A stretch of 64,000 nt of DNA from Dokdonia sinensis (GCF_003688895.1 NZ_REFV01000013.1:1-64000), one strand, 5' to 3'; shown: positions 17,192 through 26,764, numbered from the stretch's first letter. Numbers and translations: made by a program. The notes: generated from the sequence alone by a model not told the origin.

Positions 17192-18919
17192 TTAAACCCC
17201 TAGCGCAGTTTTAATGCCAGCAATGCGTTCATCCAGCCTTTCGGAAATTGTGTCATAGTCCTCAATGGCATCCAGATGCGCGTGAACACTGATGTAGAAT
17301 TTTACCTTAGGTTCCGTACCGCTAGGTCTTGCAGCAATTTTACTGCCGTCTGCCGTATAGAAAATAAGCACATTAGATTTAGGAATATGGATGTCATACG
17401 TACTGCCATCTACAAGGACGCGACCCTTTGAGCTTTGATAATCTTCCATAAAAGTCACGTCACTTCCATTGATTTCCTTCATCGGGTCCTTTCTCAAATC
17501 GGCAAGCATTTGTTTGATTTCTTCGGCACCGGATTGTCCTTTTTTCACAAGCGAAATAAGAGACTCTTTATAAAAACCGTGTTTAACATAGAGTTCTTTA
17601 AGTTTTTCAAATAACGTCTGTCCTTTTGATTTTACATCTGCCGCGAGTGTGCAGGCGAGTAGGGTAGCGGTGACCGCATCTTTATCCCGCACAAAATCGC
17701 CCACCATATACCCAAAACTTTCCTCACCACCACCTATAAAATGTTGTTGCGGGTGATCTTTAATCATTTTTGCAATCCACTTAAAACCTGTGAGTGCGGT
17801 CTTACATTCAACATCATAAGACGCGGCAAGTTCGTCCATCATAGGTGTAGAAACAATGGTCGAACCTACAAATGGGGAAGCGTGTTGGTTTTCGCTTTCG
17901 CGAAAATGTGCCAGCAAGTAATCCGTCATTAGTATCATCGTCTGGTTTCCATTAAGAATGGCCAGTTTCCCATCATCACCGCGCACGGCAACTCCAAGTC
18001 TGTCACAATCTGGATCTGTTCCTATGACGATATCGGCATTGTGCTTTTCGCCCAGTTCGAGCGCCATTTTTAAAGCAGCCGGCTCTTCTGGATTAGGAGA
18101 TTTTACCGTAGGGAAATCACCGTTAGGTTCGGCTTGTTCTTCGACAATGCGCAGGTTGCTGAAGCCTGCAGCTTTTAAGGTATCAGGAACAAGTGTAATC
18201 GAAGTTCCGTGAAGTGAAGTAAAAACAATCGACAACTCCTTTTTTGCTTCTGCCGAAACTCCCATTGCTACATTCTCAACACTTGCCTTTATAAATGCTT
18301 CGTCTACATCTTTGTCAATAAGGGTGATGAGGTCTGCGCTTTCGCGAAAGCGGATATCTGAGAAGTTAAGTGATTCTATTTCTGCTACTATGGCTTCATC
18401 TTGAGGTGGCACGAGCTGTCCTCCGTCTTCCCAATATACTTTGTAACCGTTATATTCTGGTGGGTTATGGCTGGCCGTGAGTACAATCCCGCACTGGCAG
18501 TTCAGGTGTCGCACGGCAAAGCTAAGCTCTGGGGTAGGGCGCAGGTCTGAAAAGAGATATACGTGAATCCCATTTGCCGAAAATACATCTGCAACCACCT
18601 TAGCCAGTTCTTTACTGTTGTGTCTGCAATCGTAAGCTATGGCTACCTTTACTTCCTGGTCTGGGAACTGTCCTTTTAAATAATTTGAAAGTCCTTGTGT
18701 GTTCTTTCCAAGGGTGTATTTATTAATACGATTTGTCCCAGGGCCCATAATACCGCGCATTCCACCTGTTCCAAATTCTAAGTTTTTGTAAAAACTATCT
18801 GCAAGTTCTTCTGGATTGTTTGCAATTAGTTCTTTAATTGCTGTAGTTGTTTGCTCGTCAAATGTGTCTGTGAGCCAACTGTTTGCAGCGTCTAGAATTT
18901 CGGGTTTGTGGTAGACCAT
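17192..18919 (-). CDS. Phosphoglucomutase/phosphomannomutase
   Basis: 575-residue alpha-D-phosphohexomutase. The phosphoserine loop is TASHNPPEYNGYKVYW, the metal loop GTDPDCDRLGVAV, the sugar loop GGGEESFGYMVGD and the phosphate loop RPSGTEPKVKFY. It interconverts hexose 1- and 6-phosphates, which would supply glucose 1-phosphate for the glycogen genes at 60.7 kb. It carries two palindrome A copies: 18337-18352 (RFRES) and 17893-17908 (HFRES, imperfect), both at surface-like linkers. The length and order match PGM2-type bacterial enzymes. Confidence 0.93.
   Translation of the reverse strand: MVYHKPEILDAANSWLTDTFDEQTTTAIKELIANNPEELADSFYKNLEFGTGGMRGIMGPGTNRINKYTLGKNTQGLSNYLKGQFPDQEVKVAIAYDCRHNSKELAKVVADVFSANGIHVYLFSDLRPTPELSFAVRHLNCQCGIVLTASHNPPEYNGYKVYWEDGGQLVPPQDEAIVAEIESLNFSDIRFRESADLITLIDKDVDEAFIKASVENVAMGVSAEAKKELSIVFTSLHGTSITLVPDTLKAAGFSNLRIVEEQAEPNGDFPTVKSPNPEEPAALKMALELGEKHNADIVIGTDPDCDRLGVAVRGDDGKLAILNGNQTMILMTDYLLAHFRESENQHASPFVGSTIVSTPMMDELAASYDVECKTALTGFKWIAKMIKDHPQQHFIGGGEESFGYMVGDFVRDKDAVTATLLACTLAADVKSKGQTLFEKLKELYVKHGFYKESLISLVKKGQSGAEEIKQMLADLRKDPMKEINGSDVTFMEDYQSSKGRVLVDGSTYDIHIPKSNVLIFYTADGSKIAARPSGTEPKVKFYISVHAHLDAIEDYDTISERLDERIAGIKTALGV
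17893..17908. repeat. Palindrome A copy, imperfect, coding, frame HFRES
   Basis: Core TTTCGCGAAA is exact (17896-17905) but the right arm has mutated to ATG. It lies in the phosphohexomutase gene. Confidence 0.85.
18337..18352. repeat. Palindrome A copy, coding, frame RFRES
   Basis: Perfect 16-mer in the phosphohexomutase gene, between DI and ADLITLIDKD. Confidence 0.95.
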
Positions 18920-18990
18920 AGTTTTAGAGTATTTGTATAGTAAAAATACAGATTTGGAGTCGTTTCTGTATACAGCTGGGCAAAGAAAGC

Positions 18991-19938
18991 TTAGGATTGT
19001 GTTTTTTCGGCAATGCGATAGCGTTCCTTATCTCTTTGAGAGCGCAATACTAGTTCGCCTAGAAATCCAGCAATAAATAATTGGACACCCATAATCATAC
19101 TCACGAGCGCAATATAAAACTGGGGACGCTGGGTAATAAGCCTACCCGATGGGTCAAGAAATAGCTTGTCTATCCCTAAATAGATAGCAAGGCCAAAACC
19201 TATGACAAACATCAATACACCAAATGCGCCAAAAAGATGCATAGGTCGTTTCCCAAAACGGGATAAAAACCAAATCGTAAGTAGGTCTAGAAAACCATTA
19301 ATAAAACGTTCCATACCAAATTTTGTCTTTCCGTATTTACGTGCTTGATGCTGTACGACTTTCTCGCCTATATTGGAGTAGCCCGCATTTTTTGCCAGCA
19401 CTGGGATGTATCTGTGCATTTCTCCATACACATCTACATTCTTGATGACTTCCTTTTTGTAAGCTTTGAGCCCACAATTAAAATCGTGCAGTTTTAAGCC
19501 ACTGGTTTTTCTGGCGGCGGCGTTAAAGAGTTTACTGGGGATATTCTTTGCAATGACGGAGTCATATCGCTTTTTCTTCCATCCAGAAACAAGATCATAG
19601 CCTTCCTCAGTTATCATTGTATAAAGCTCAGGGATTTCCTCAGGATTATCCTGCAAGTCTGCATCCATTGTAATCACAACATCACCCATTGCGGCCGCAA
19701 ACCCAGCGTGTAGCGCTTGTGACTTTCCGTAGTTGCGATTAAAACGTATTCCTTTTGTGGTATTATGCTTACGCGAAAGCGTACGTATCACATCCCAAGA
19801 TTTATCCGTACTGCCATCGTCTATAAACAGGATTTCATACGAAAAACCATCGGCCTCCAGGGTTGCTGAAATCCAATGGTGTAATTCTGTGAGAGATTCC
19901 TCCTCATTAAGAAGTGGAATGACAACGGATAGTTGCAT
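18991..19938 (-). CDS. Polyprenyl-phosphate glycosyltransferase (GT2, DPM/GtrB-like)
   Basis: 315 residues: a GT2 domain with VVIPLLNEEESL (5-16), ILFIDDGSTDKSW, the metal-binding TMDADLQDNPEE and a KRYDS...FNAAARK region, then two C-terminal membrane segments (about 235-260 and 270-300). This is the layout of enzymes that put a sugar on undecaprenyl phosphate for surface glycosylation. A degenerate palindrome A near 19766-19781 encodes TLSRKH. It is eight bases from the DUF4199 gene and read with it. Confidence 0.88.
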   Translation of the reverse strand: MQLSVVIPLLNEEESLTELHHWISATLEADGFSYEILFIDDGSTDKSWDVIRTLSRKHNTTKGIRFNRNYGKSQALHAGFAAAMGDVVITMDADLQDNPEEIPELYTMITEEGYDLVSGWKKKRYDSVIAKNIPSKLFNAAARKTSGLKLHDFNCGLKAYKKEVIKNVDVYGEMHRYIPVLAKNAGYSNIGEKVVQHQARKYGKTKFGMERFINGFLDLLTIWFLSRFGKRPMHLFGAFGVLMFVIGFGLAIYLGIDKLFLDPSGRLITQRPQFYIALVSMIMGVQLFIAGFLGELVLRSQRDKERYRIAEKTQS

Positions 19939-19945
19939 AAAGTAT

Positions 19946-20485
19946 TTACTGATTTACTTGAGCGTAAGGATCTTCTTTTTTCATTATAAGCCCCACAACA
20001 AGTGAAATTATAAACCCAAAAAATAATGAAGCTAGCAGCCCAACAGTTGCTGTGAAAAATGGATTAGAAAACCCAGACATCATCTCCATTGTCGAGTCCA
20101 ACTGTTCATCTGTCATATTAGGTTGGGCTTCAATCATCGCGTCACGTTGAACTTGTAACATATTCTCAGCATAATTAGGATCTAGAACATTGGTCATTAT
20201 TAATTGCCAGAGAATTGAAATAACCCCAGCGATAAGTGATATTCCTAAACCTATTTTTAAAGCTTGACCGAGTGATAGTACATTGCTATTCCCTTCTTTA
20301 AATGCCTTGATGCCTAAAGTTATGACAACAATATTAATTGCAAACCCTAATACTCCTAATGACCAATGCGGTGTGTAGTGATTATTAGTGACAAAGAGAA
20401 TTACTCCTAATACCACAGAGACTACTCCGAGGACGAGTCCATAATTAATCATGATTCCCTTGGAAGAAATTGTATTTTGTATCAT
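19946..20485 (-). CDS. DUF4199-family membrane protein
   Basis: 179 residues with four predicted membrane segments (about 14-32, 40-58, 72-95 and 140-167) and a polar Met/Gln-rich loop between the third and fourth. This arrangement matches the DUF4199 family, common and uncharacterised in Bacteroidota. It precedes the glycosyltransferase by eight bases, so they share a transcript; a role in surface glycan assembly is only guilt by association. Confidence 0.8.
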   Translation of the reverse strand: MIQNTISSKGIMINYGLVLGVVSVVLGVILFVTNNHYTPHWSLGVLGFAINIVVITLGIKAFKEGNSNVLSLGQALKIGLGISLIAGVISILWQLIMTNVLDPNYAENMLQVQRDAMIEAQPNMTDEQLDSTMEMMSGFSNPFFTATVGLLASLFFGFIISLVVGLIMKKEDPYAQVNQ

Positions 20486-20608
20486 AATCTGTATTTTTTG
20501 TTACATCAAATTAGTACCCAAAGATACCATATTGTTACAAACAGAACTTTAAATCTTGCGTGTGCGCAAAAAATCTTTAATTTTAAAAATTATTTTACAA
20601 TAGAGTAG

Positions 20609-20638
20609 TTGCACAATCTAAAATTATATGTAAATTTG
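20609..20638 (+). promoter_or_regulatory. Promoter of rpmE2
   Basis: TTG at 20609-20611 and TAAATTTG at 20631-20638 with a 19-base spacer, 35 bases before the ATG. Confidence 0.75.
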
Positions 20639-20673
20639 CACCTCGAAAATTGCGACATTAAAAGCTTATTAAG

Positions 20674-20925
20674 ATGAAACAAGGTATCCACCCTGAAAAT
20701 TATAGAGTAGTAGCATTTAAGGACATGTCTAACGACGAAGTGTTCTTAACAAAGAGTGCTGCAGACACAAAAGAAACCCTTGAAGTTGATGGGACTGAGT
20801 ATCCATTAATCAAATTGGAAATTTCTAGAACTTCACACCCGTTCTACACAGGTAAAGCGAAGTTAGTAGATACAGCTGGTCGTATAGACAAGTTTAAAAA
20901 CAAATACGCTAAGTTCAAGAAGTAA
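20674..20925 (+). CDS. rpmE2: 50S ribosomal protein L31 type B
   Basis: 83 residues beginning [18 protein letters not shown] and ending with [10 protein letters not shown], with [11 protein letters not shown] in the middle. There is no cysteine, so it is the zinc-free B type. It is a single-gene unit with its own promoter and terminator. Confidence 0.95.
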   Translation: MKQGIHPENYRVVAFKDMSNDEVFLTKSAADTKETLEVDGTEYPLIKLEISRTSHPFYTGKAKLVDTAGRIDKFKNKYAKFKK

Positions 20926-20950
20926 TCTAGCGTTACTTGATATAGTAAGA

Positions 20951-20978
20951 AAGCCTTCCGATCGGGAGGCTTTTTTTT
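20951..20978. terminator. Terminator after rpmE2, shared with the convergent receptor gene
   Basis: AAGCCTTCC (20951-20959) pairs with GGGAGGCTT, then T8. It lies between convergent transcription units. Confidence 0.85.
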
Positions 20979-21028
20979 GTTTGAAATTTTAAAGGTTAAG
21001 TTTTAGGAGCCTCAAAAAGTCTGAAGGT

Positions 21029-23524
21029 CTAATTATATCTAATCTTTAAAGAAATATTGGGCGTAAATTTTAACGCTCGTTCTCTTATGGTTGTGGGCTG
21101 ACCGTCGGATAAAAGGAAATAGCTGTTTACAATATTTTCATTATTTAAAATGTTCCAAACAGATGCGCCAGCCTCTCCTCTTAGTCTTCCACCTAGATTA
21201 AATGTATAGGTTCCAGAAACGTCAAAACGGATATAACCAGAAAGGTTGCTATTATTAGGACTATTAAAGTTGAGCCCATTGTTTGCTACTTCATTACCTG
21301 TTACGAGTGTGGTAATAGGTTTACCCGAGTGCCAATTTACTCCTGTTGATAACCTTAACTTCTCACCAGTATAGGCTAATGCCGTTTTCAGGCTGTGTTG
21401 CACATCTACATTGTTTGGAAAATGAGAAGTGATGTTATTCGGAAGGTTATTAAATGTGTAATCATTGTTTGCCAGAGTATATCCTGTTCTAAAACTTAGT
21501 TTCTCCCAGCGTTTGTGTACGAGAAATTCGATACCATTTGTTTTATAACTGCCCACACCACGCACAAACTGCAATTGATTCTGAAACCCCTGTCCCTGCA
21601 CTGTAATACCATCGACCTCTTTGTAGTAGCCCTCTGCCGTTACGAGCCAACTGTTCTTTTTATACGCTAGTCCTATTGAGCCTTGAGCGCTTTTTAAAAG
21701 GGGAGCAGTAGTGCCATTTGCAAGAATCCACCGTCTGCTTTCTATACCTAGAAAGTCGCTTTGAAAATTTACAGTTTGCGATGTTGCTTGACTCTTTAGT
21801 TCACCAGAGACCGAAAGTGTGAATCCTCGCGCTAAGCGTTGTGAGAAGAAAAGCCTTGGTTCGATACGTAAAACATCCAGCTTGTCATAATATTGACCAC
21901 GCAGTCCTCCCGTCCATTGCGTTTTACCGTTTTTAGAGCTATAATCCAGCGTCCCGAAAACACCGTGAGAACGTATAACCTCTTTTATAGAAGATCTAAA
22001 AACGGGATTATTTACATCTTGTATGTTTGTCACTCCAGTCTCATTAAAATGGTACCCGAGATTATACCTTTTTCTGGACGTAGCGATAAAATCAGCTTCC
22101 AGTCGTAGTCCATTCTCCAGTACATCATTGGTTTGTAAGAGTCTCTGGTTGTTTACGAGGTCAAAATTTGTCCCTTCCAGCGTATAGTTAGACCCATAAA
22201 TTTGGATCATAGACGTCCATTTTGGATTCCAGATATGGCTGTATTTTATACTTCCCGCTAAATTATTCTGTGAGGCGCTATTTTGCTGTCGTTCATTTAT
22301 GTTGTTTATGAGTGCGCTTTCGCGAAAGCTAATAGCATTATCCACCACAAGTCCATTGAGCTGTATGATATCCCTAGCCGAAGGTTTGTAAAGTAGTCTC
22401 AAACTCGTATCGTAAAAAGAAAAAAGTTCATCATCTGTAGTGGTCATACTATTGGAACCGCTACGAATGACCTCCGTATCTTGAAATACACGGTCAAAAT
22501 ATTGTCTATAAGTAGGAGTCTCTAAAACATCGCTAAGTGACTGCCTCGCCGAAATTTGTAGCGAAGCCTGAGATCCTAGAGGTACATCTACAAATCCTCC
22601 TGCGTTTATAAGATTTACTTCTAGTGACGCTCTTAAGGAGTCATTTACTTGTTCTGAACTCTGCATTTCGATTGTTCCAGAAACACCATCGCTATATCGA
22701 GCAGGCGTCCCGTTCTTGTAAATGCGCACCTTATCCGTAAGATTAGGATTTACGGCAGAGATTAAGCCAAAAAAATGACCGCTCTGATACAGGCGTATGC
22801 CATCCCAAGCGATGAGATTTTGATCCTGTGTCCCGCCACGTATGTTGAGGTCGCTCACACGCTCATTTACACTTTGAATACCGGGTAGGGCTTGTGAGGT
22901 TAACAACACATCAGATTCGATAACCCCAGGAAGTATTTCCATTTTAGGGAAATTTATCTCTATGCCACCGTCTCTTTTTATGTCTATACCACGGGCGATA
23001 TAGTTTGTTATCACAACTTCATCTAGAGGTAAAATCGTTTTGTCCAATCTTATAGTGATACAGGGCGAGGATTTGAGACTTCCTATGGCTAGCGATTTTG
23101 ACTCATAACCGTTTGCGCTCAGCTGTATCTCGTCAGAATTACTTGCGTAGGGAATTCTGAAAAAACCATCTTCGTCAGAACGTAGGGTCTTGTTTGAAGA
23201 AGTTATTAGAACATCTTTTAGCGGATTTTGAGAAGGGTCTAAAATAATACCACATACCGTTCTTTCCTTTAGGATCGGGCTTATCGCGACCTGTCGTTTG
23301 CCGGTAAAGGTGTAGGTGAGGGGAGTGTTCTGTTTGAGGTAGGTTACGCTTTCGCGAAAGCGTAATAACGCATCAGGTGCCTCAATAAAAATATCTTTTA
23401 CCGAAGTATCTGCATAAGAAAATCGAGCATTGTATTGTTGCTCGATTTGTTTTAGAACTTGCTCTAAAGGTTGTTTTTTGACATCTTGACCATAACTCGT
23501 CCCAAGGGAGAATATCCAGAACAA
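21029..23524 (-). CDS. TonB-dependent outer-membrane receptor with STN domain
   Basis: At least 831 residues. After the signal peptide comes an STN domain (QPLEQVLKQIEQQYNARFSY), then a carboxypeptidase-like regulatory domain (VCGIILDPSQNPLKDVLITS), plug and beta-barrel. The STN domain contacts FecR, so this receptor probably signals as well as imports. No SusD gene follows, which favours a siderophore or metal chelate over a glycan. The first usual start is TTG at 23524. The frame stays open upstream into fecR and would add KQLLYLG to the signal peptide, so the true start is uncertain. Palindrome A copies encode SFRES (22315) and RFRES (23347). Confidence 0.88.
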   Translation of the reverse strand: MFWIFSLGTSYGQDVKKQPLEQVLKQIEQQYNARFSYADTSVKDIFIEAPDALLRFRESVTYLKQNTPLTYTFTGKRQVAISPILKERTVCGIILDPSQNPLKDVLITSSNKTLRSDEDGFFRIPYASNSDEIQLSANGYESKSLAIGSLKSSPCITIRLDKTILPLDEVVITNYIARGIDIKRDGGIEINFPKMEILPGVIESDVLLTSQALPGIQSVNERVSDLNIRGGTQDQNLIAWDGIRLYQSGHFFGLISAVNPNLTDKVRIYKNGTPARYSDGVSGTIEMQSSEQVNDSLRASLEVNLINAGGFVDVPLGSQASLQISARQSLSDVLETPTYRQYFDRVFQDTEVIRSGSNSMTTTDDELFSFYDTSLRLLYKPSARDIIQLNGLVVDNAISFRESALINNINERQQNSASQNNLAGSIKYSHIWNPKWTSMIQIYGSNYTLEGTNFDLVNNQRLLQTNDVLENGLRLEADFIATSRKRYNLGYHFNETGVTNIQDVNNPVFRSSIKEVIRSHGVFGTLDYSSKNGKTQWTGGLRGQYYDKLDVLRIEPRLFFSQRLARGFTLSVSGELKSQATSQTVNFQSDFLGIESRRWILANGTTAPLLKSAQGSIGLAYKKNSWLVTAEGYYKEVDGITVQGQGFQNQLQFVRGVGSYKTNGIEFLVHKRWEKLSFRTGYTLANNDYTFNNLPNNITSHFPNNVDVQHSLKTALAYTGEKLRLSTGVNWHSGKPITTLVTGNEVANNGLNFNSPNNSNLSGYIRFDVSGTYTFNLGGRLRGEAGASVWNILNNENIVNSYFLLSDGQPTTIRERALKFTPNISLKIRYN
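22315..22330. repeat. Palindrome A copy, coding, frame SFRES
   Basis: 15 of 16 bases (final G replaced by T), in the beta-barrel part of the TonB receptor. Confidence 0.93.
23347..23362. repeat. Palindrome A copy, coding, frame RFRES
   Basis: Perfect 16-mer, extended to a 22-base perfect palindrome by TTA and TAA flanks, inside the STN domain of the TonB receptor. Confidence 0.95.
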
Positions 23525-23544
23525 GCCGAGGTAGAGGAGCTGTT

Positions 23545-24438
23545 TTATTCCTGCTCTAGTTTTACAACCTTTCCTGTTACCGAAAACTTGAGTCCCATCG
23601 GGATGGTTATATTTTCCAGCGCTTGGAAAAGATCGGTATGTGTGAAACTTCCGGTGAATAATTCGTTTGTTTGAACGGTTGATGCTTTGATTGTAATATC
23701 GAACTGACGCTCCATTTCGGCGATGACTGCACTATATGGCGCACTATCAAAAGTACTGATTTTTTCTGTCCAACTGGGAGCAGTTTTTTGCAGCTCTAGT
23801 TCTCGCTTAATGGTTTTGCCATTGTAATCAAATATACCATAGCCTGCGCCGATATTCCCTGTAAAATTATCTGTCTCTACACGTACTAACCCTTCAAAGG
23901 TGGACACGCTAAACATTTTATCACGTTCTTGGACATTAAACTGAGTACCAAGAACACTCACGGTACCTTTGTCTGTCTGTACTGTAAATTTTGAACCTTT
24001 TGCAACCTTAAAATATGCTTCTCCGTCTAGCATTACAGTACGATTTTCATCCCAGGTATTTTCATTAAAGGCGAGGGATGACATTGCATTAAGAATTACC
24101 GTTGAGTTGTCTGGTAGTGTAATCGTTTCTTGTTGTGCAATGGCCGTTGTAATTTCCTTACTAGAACTAGCCTGTGTAAAAAAATAGGCGCCCGCAACTA
24201 GAAAAGCCAAAACAGCGACCATACTTAGCCAGCGTTTTGAAGAATTCTTTTTAAGATTTTTTCTGGACTCAATACTATTAAAACAAGCATTTGCATCAAA
24301 GTCAGGAGCCCTGAAAGCCTGCGCATAGTCGGATAAACGCATGTAATCCCCATATTCGGGCAATTGTTTAAATTGCTCAAGCTCTTGCGGGGACAAGGTG
24401 TTGTCCATCCATTTTGATACGAGTATCTCTTTGATCAT
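23545..24438 (-). CDS. FecR-family anti-sigma factor
   Basis: 297 residues: a cytoplasmic N-terminal helical part (about 1-75), one membrane segment (WLSMVAVLAFLVAGAYFF, about 69-86) and a periplasmic FecR domain with ITLPDNSTVILNAMSSL, GEAYFKVAKGSKFTV and VSVLGTQFNV. A C-terminal DUF4974-like part follows. It would hold the ECF sigma inactive until the receptor's STN domain signals. It sits between the sigma gene and the receptor gene, the usual order of the unit. Confidence 0.92.
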   Translation of the reverse strand: MIKEILVSKWMDNTLSPQELEQFKQLPEYGDYMRLSDYAQAFRAPDFDANACFNSIESRKNLKKNSSKRWLSMVAVLAFLVAGAYFFTQASSSKEITTAIAQQETITLPDNSTVILNAMSSLAFNENTWDENRTVMLDGEAYFKVAKGSKFTVQTDKGTVSVLGTQFNVQERDKMFSVSTFEGLVRVETDNFTGNIGAGYGIFDYNGKTIKRELELQKTAPSWTEKISTFDSAPYSAVIAEMERQFDITIKASTVQTNELFTGSFTHTDLFQALENITIPMGLKFSVTGKVVKLEQE

Positions 24439-24516
24439 TTTTTATTCCTAACTGCTCCTAGAACAATTTACTCTCAAAAGTTCCTACCTCTAGAGGGTAA
24501 AATTTCTTAAACACTA

Positions 24517-25044
24517 TCACAATTCTTTAATATCGACTCTCAACTTGTCAATTGCTAGATACAATCGTTTTTCTACCGCTTTGCGTGAGATGCCAAGCAG
24601 TTCTGCAATTTCCTTGTGCCTTTTACCTTCTATTCTGTTCATTAGGAAAACCTCGCGTTGTCCTTCGGTAAGCTTGGATAATGCCTTTTGATATTTAATG
24701 AGGTATTCTTTTTCCTCTAAAAGAAATTCAGGATTATGATGGTCTCTATCTTGTGTTGGTATTTTCTGAAAGTTCAGTTTTACCTTCTCGTGTTTGACCG
24801 CATTGAGCATCATATTATTTCCTATCGTAAAAAGGTAACTCTTTGCCTTAGGTGGAGCAACTTTTGCACAATTTTCCCAAAGCTTGATAAAGGCCTCCTG
24901 TACTTTATCACTAGGATTAAAATTACTGCCAAACTTATAGTAAAGAAAATTATGCAAATCCTGTGCATAGCGATTGTAGATTGCCTTGTACTGACTCTCC
25001 TCACAAACGTTATCTGCAATACTTTTAGGCATAGAAATACTCAA
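24517..25044 (-). CDS. ECF RNA polymerase sigma factor (FecI-like)
   Basis: 175 residues with sigma region 2 (YNRYAQDLHNFLYYKFG, then DKVQEAFIKLWE) and region 4 (LTEGQREVFLMNRIEGKRHKEIAELLGISRKAVEKRL, a helix-turn-helix). It belongs to the FecI-like group of Bacteroidota. With FecR and the TonB receptor downstream it forms a cell-surface signalling cascade. A TACATTTG at 25059-25052 on the minus strand may be its -7 element. The gene diverges from the lipoprotein gene at 25141 with 96 bases between. Confidence 0.92.
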   Translation of the reverse strand: MSISMPKSIADNVCEESQYKAIYNRYAQDLHNFLYYKFGSNFNPSDKVQEAFIKLWENCAKVAPPKAKSYLFTIGNNMMLNAVKHEKVKLNFQKIPTQDRDHHNPEFLLEEKEYLIKYQKALSKLTEGQREVFLMNRIEGKRHKEIAELLGISRKAVEKRLYLAIDKLRVDIKEL

Positions 25045-25140
25045 TTTGAGCCAAATGTAAAAAAAATAACTCCTGTAGGGTAGGAATAGTAACTCTTGAA
25101 TTGTTTTACTTTTAACAGCACATAATTAAAAGCTGTTCTT

Positions 25141-26547
25141 ATGAAGCAATACGTACCTATATATGTCCTCTTTTTTGTTCTAGCCACTCTGTTTGTAGGG
25201 TGCCAGAGTGAAAGTTCTGAACTTCTTACTACTGAGCAAGAAAGTACAGCGCTTACATCAGAGACGGAGACATTACTTGCTAAAATCTCCTTGAATGATG
25301 GTTCTCAAGATAACATTCTCGATGGAGCAAGTTGCTTAGAAATTGTATTGCCAATAACTGTAAACGTTAATAATACTCCTGTTACCATAAATAATCTGGA
25401 TGATTTACAGACGGTTGAATTACTCACAGAGGAGCACGACGACGACGAGGATGTTATTGCTATAGACTTTCCCATAGAAATCACATTAGTCGACCATACA
25501 AAGGTTAGTGTTAATAGTATTGAAGAATTAGACGCACTAGCGAGTGATTGTCACGGCGATAATGAGGAAGATGAGGATATTGAAAGTGTAGATATGCGAT
25601 ATCCACTATCCTTTCCTGTTTTTGATCCGGTTACCTCAAATACCGACGTAAGAGTTGTCACAAATGATGCTCAACTGCACGGGTTAATGCAATTAATGTC
25701 ACAGAGCAACGCGATTGTAGGACTTGAGTTTCCAGTTACATTGATTAAGGACGATGGTACTTCAATTGAAATTGTCTCTTACGATGCATTAGAAAGTACT
25801 GTTACAGCTCTCGATGCTGGATATGATGAAGATGATGATACAGATTATAATGATGATGATACGGTGATAATATCGCAAAGTGATTTTATAGATACGATTA
25901 CACAATGTGGTTATGTTATAGACGCGCTGACCATTAATGGACAGTCACTAGAGAATACTTTTAATGATTATCATTTTGAGTTTTATGATTATCAAAATAT
26001 TGTAACCGCTTGTATCGGTAACATTTTGTACTCGGGAACGTGGGAAGTAAGTACAGTAAATGGTAATATAAAATTAGCTTTAGATATTGAAGATTTACCA
26101 CATATCAATAGAAACTGGATTGTACACGAGTTTACAAATGATAATGGTATCGTAGATTTTAGTTTAAGATTGGGCGAGGATACTCTCGATTTTAATATGG
26201 ATTGTATTGATCAAACACCGGATGTCCTCGCTCTTCTTTCTAACGGTGATTGGGGTGTTTATTTATTTTATATCGGTGGGGTAGATGTAACAGTAAATTA
26301 TTCTGACTATACGATAGATTTTAATGCAGACAGTACAGCTGTTGCACTTAATACGACTACTCAGCAAACAACAGACGGAGACTGGGAAGTCGCAAACTTT
26401 GGATTGGAATTGGGGCTTGATTTTGGTCAAGTGGCTCCTTTAAATGAATTTAATAATGAACAATGGCGTATTGATTATTTTGACCAGAATGAGATACATC
26501 TTTATGATTATAATACTGGAAATTTCCTTTTGTTAGAAAAGCTTTAA
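25141..26547 (+). CDS. Asp-rich repeat lipoprotein, function unknown
   Basis: 468 residues with a lipoprotein signal (TLFVGCQSE). Residues about 60-245 hold four related units of about 45 residues, each with a hydrophobic strand pair and then acidic linker: IVLPITVNVNNTPVTI, IDFPIEITLVDHTKVSV, MRYPLSFPVF and LEFPVTLIKDDGTSIEI. The linkers are runs such as EEHDDDEDV and DEDDDTDYNDDD, which could bind calcium. Two lipocalin-like units follow (about 260-360 and 370-468). The gene diverges from the ECF sigma gene and has no other partner. I do not recognise a named family and the role is unknown; a cation-binding surface lipoprotein is my guess. Confidence 0.75.
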   Translation: MKQYVPIYVLFFVLATLFVGCQSESSELLTTEQESTALTSETETLLAKISLNDGSQDNILDGASCLEIVLPITVNVNNTPVTINNLDDLQTVELLTEEHDDDEDVIAIDFPIEITLVDHTKVSVNSIEELDALASDCHGDNEEDEDIESVDMRYPLSFPVFDPVTSNTDVRVVTNDAQLHGLMQLMSQSNAIVGLEFPVTLIKDDGTSIEIVSYDALESTVTALDAGYDEDDDTDYNDDDTVIISQSDFIDTITQCGYVIDALTINGQSLENTFNDYHFEFYDYQNIVTACIGNILYSGTWEVSTVNGNIKLALDIEDLPHINRNWIVHEFTNDNGIVDFSLRLGEDTLDFNMDCIDQTPDVLALLSNGDWGVYLFYIGGVDVTVNYSDYTIDFNADSTAVALNTTTQQTTDGDWEVANFGLELGLDFGQVAPLNEFNNEQWRIDYFDQNEIHLYDYNTGNFLLLEKL

Positions 26548-26618
26548 TCCTACTAAGAATGCTAACATTAGTAACCGATATGTAAGACACAAACTACAAC
26601 ACAATCAGTACACCCAAG

Positions 26619-26640
26619 ATAGATTTCTATCTTTTATAAT
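26619..26640 (+). terminator. Small hairpin after the Asp-rich lipoprotein gene
   Basis: AAGATAG...CTATCTT with a four-base loop and a T/A-rich tail, 72 bases after the stop. Weak. Confidence 0.4.
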
Positions 26641-26689
26641 TTGGTTGGTTATTATCCTGTACTGTTTGTGCAGTCTTGCATATCGCATT

Positions 26690-26729
26690 AAAGATCACAC
26701 TCTCCCTAAAGTGTGATCTTTTTTTTTTG
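26690..26729 (+). terminator. Strong terminator upstream of ffh
   Basis: AAGATCACACT pairs with AGTGTGATCTT over a short loop, followed by a run of ten T. It separates the lipoprotein gene from ffh. The rest of 26548-26818 shows nothing else. Confidence 0.85.
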
Positions 26730-26764
26730 TGATTATCCTGTCGGAATAACTACCACGATGCTCG

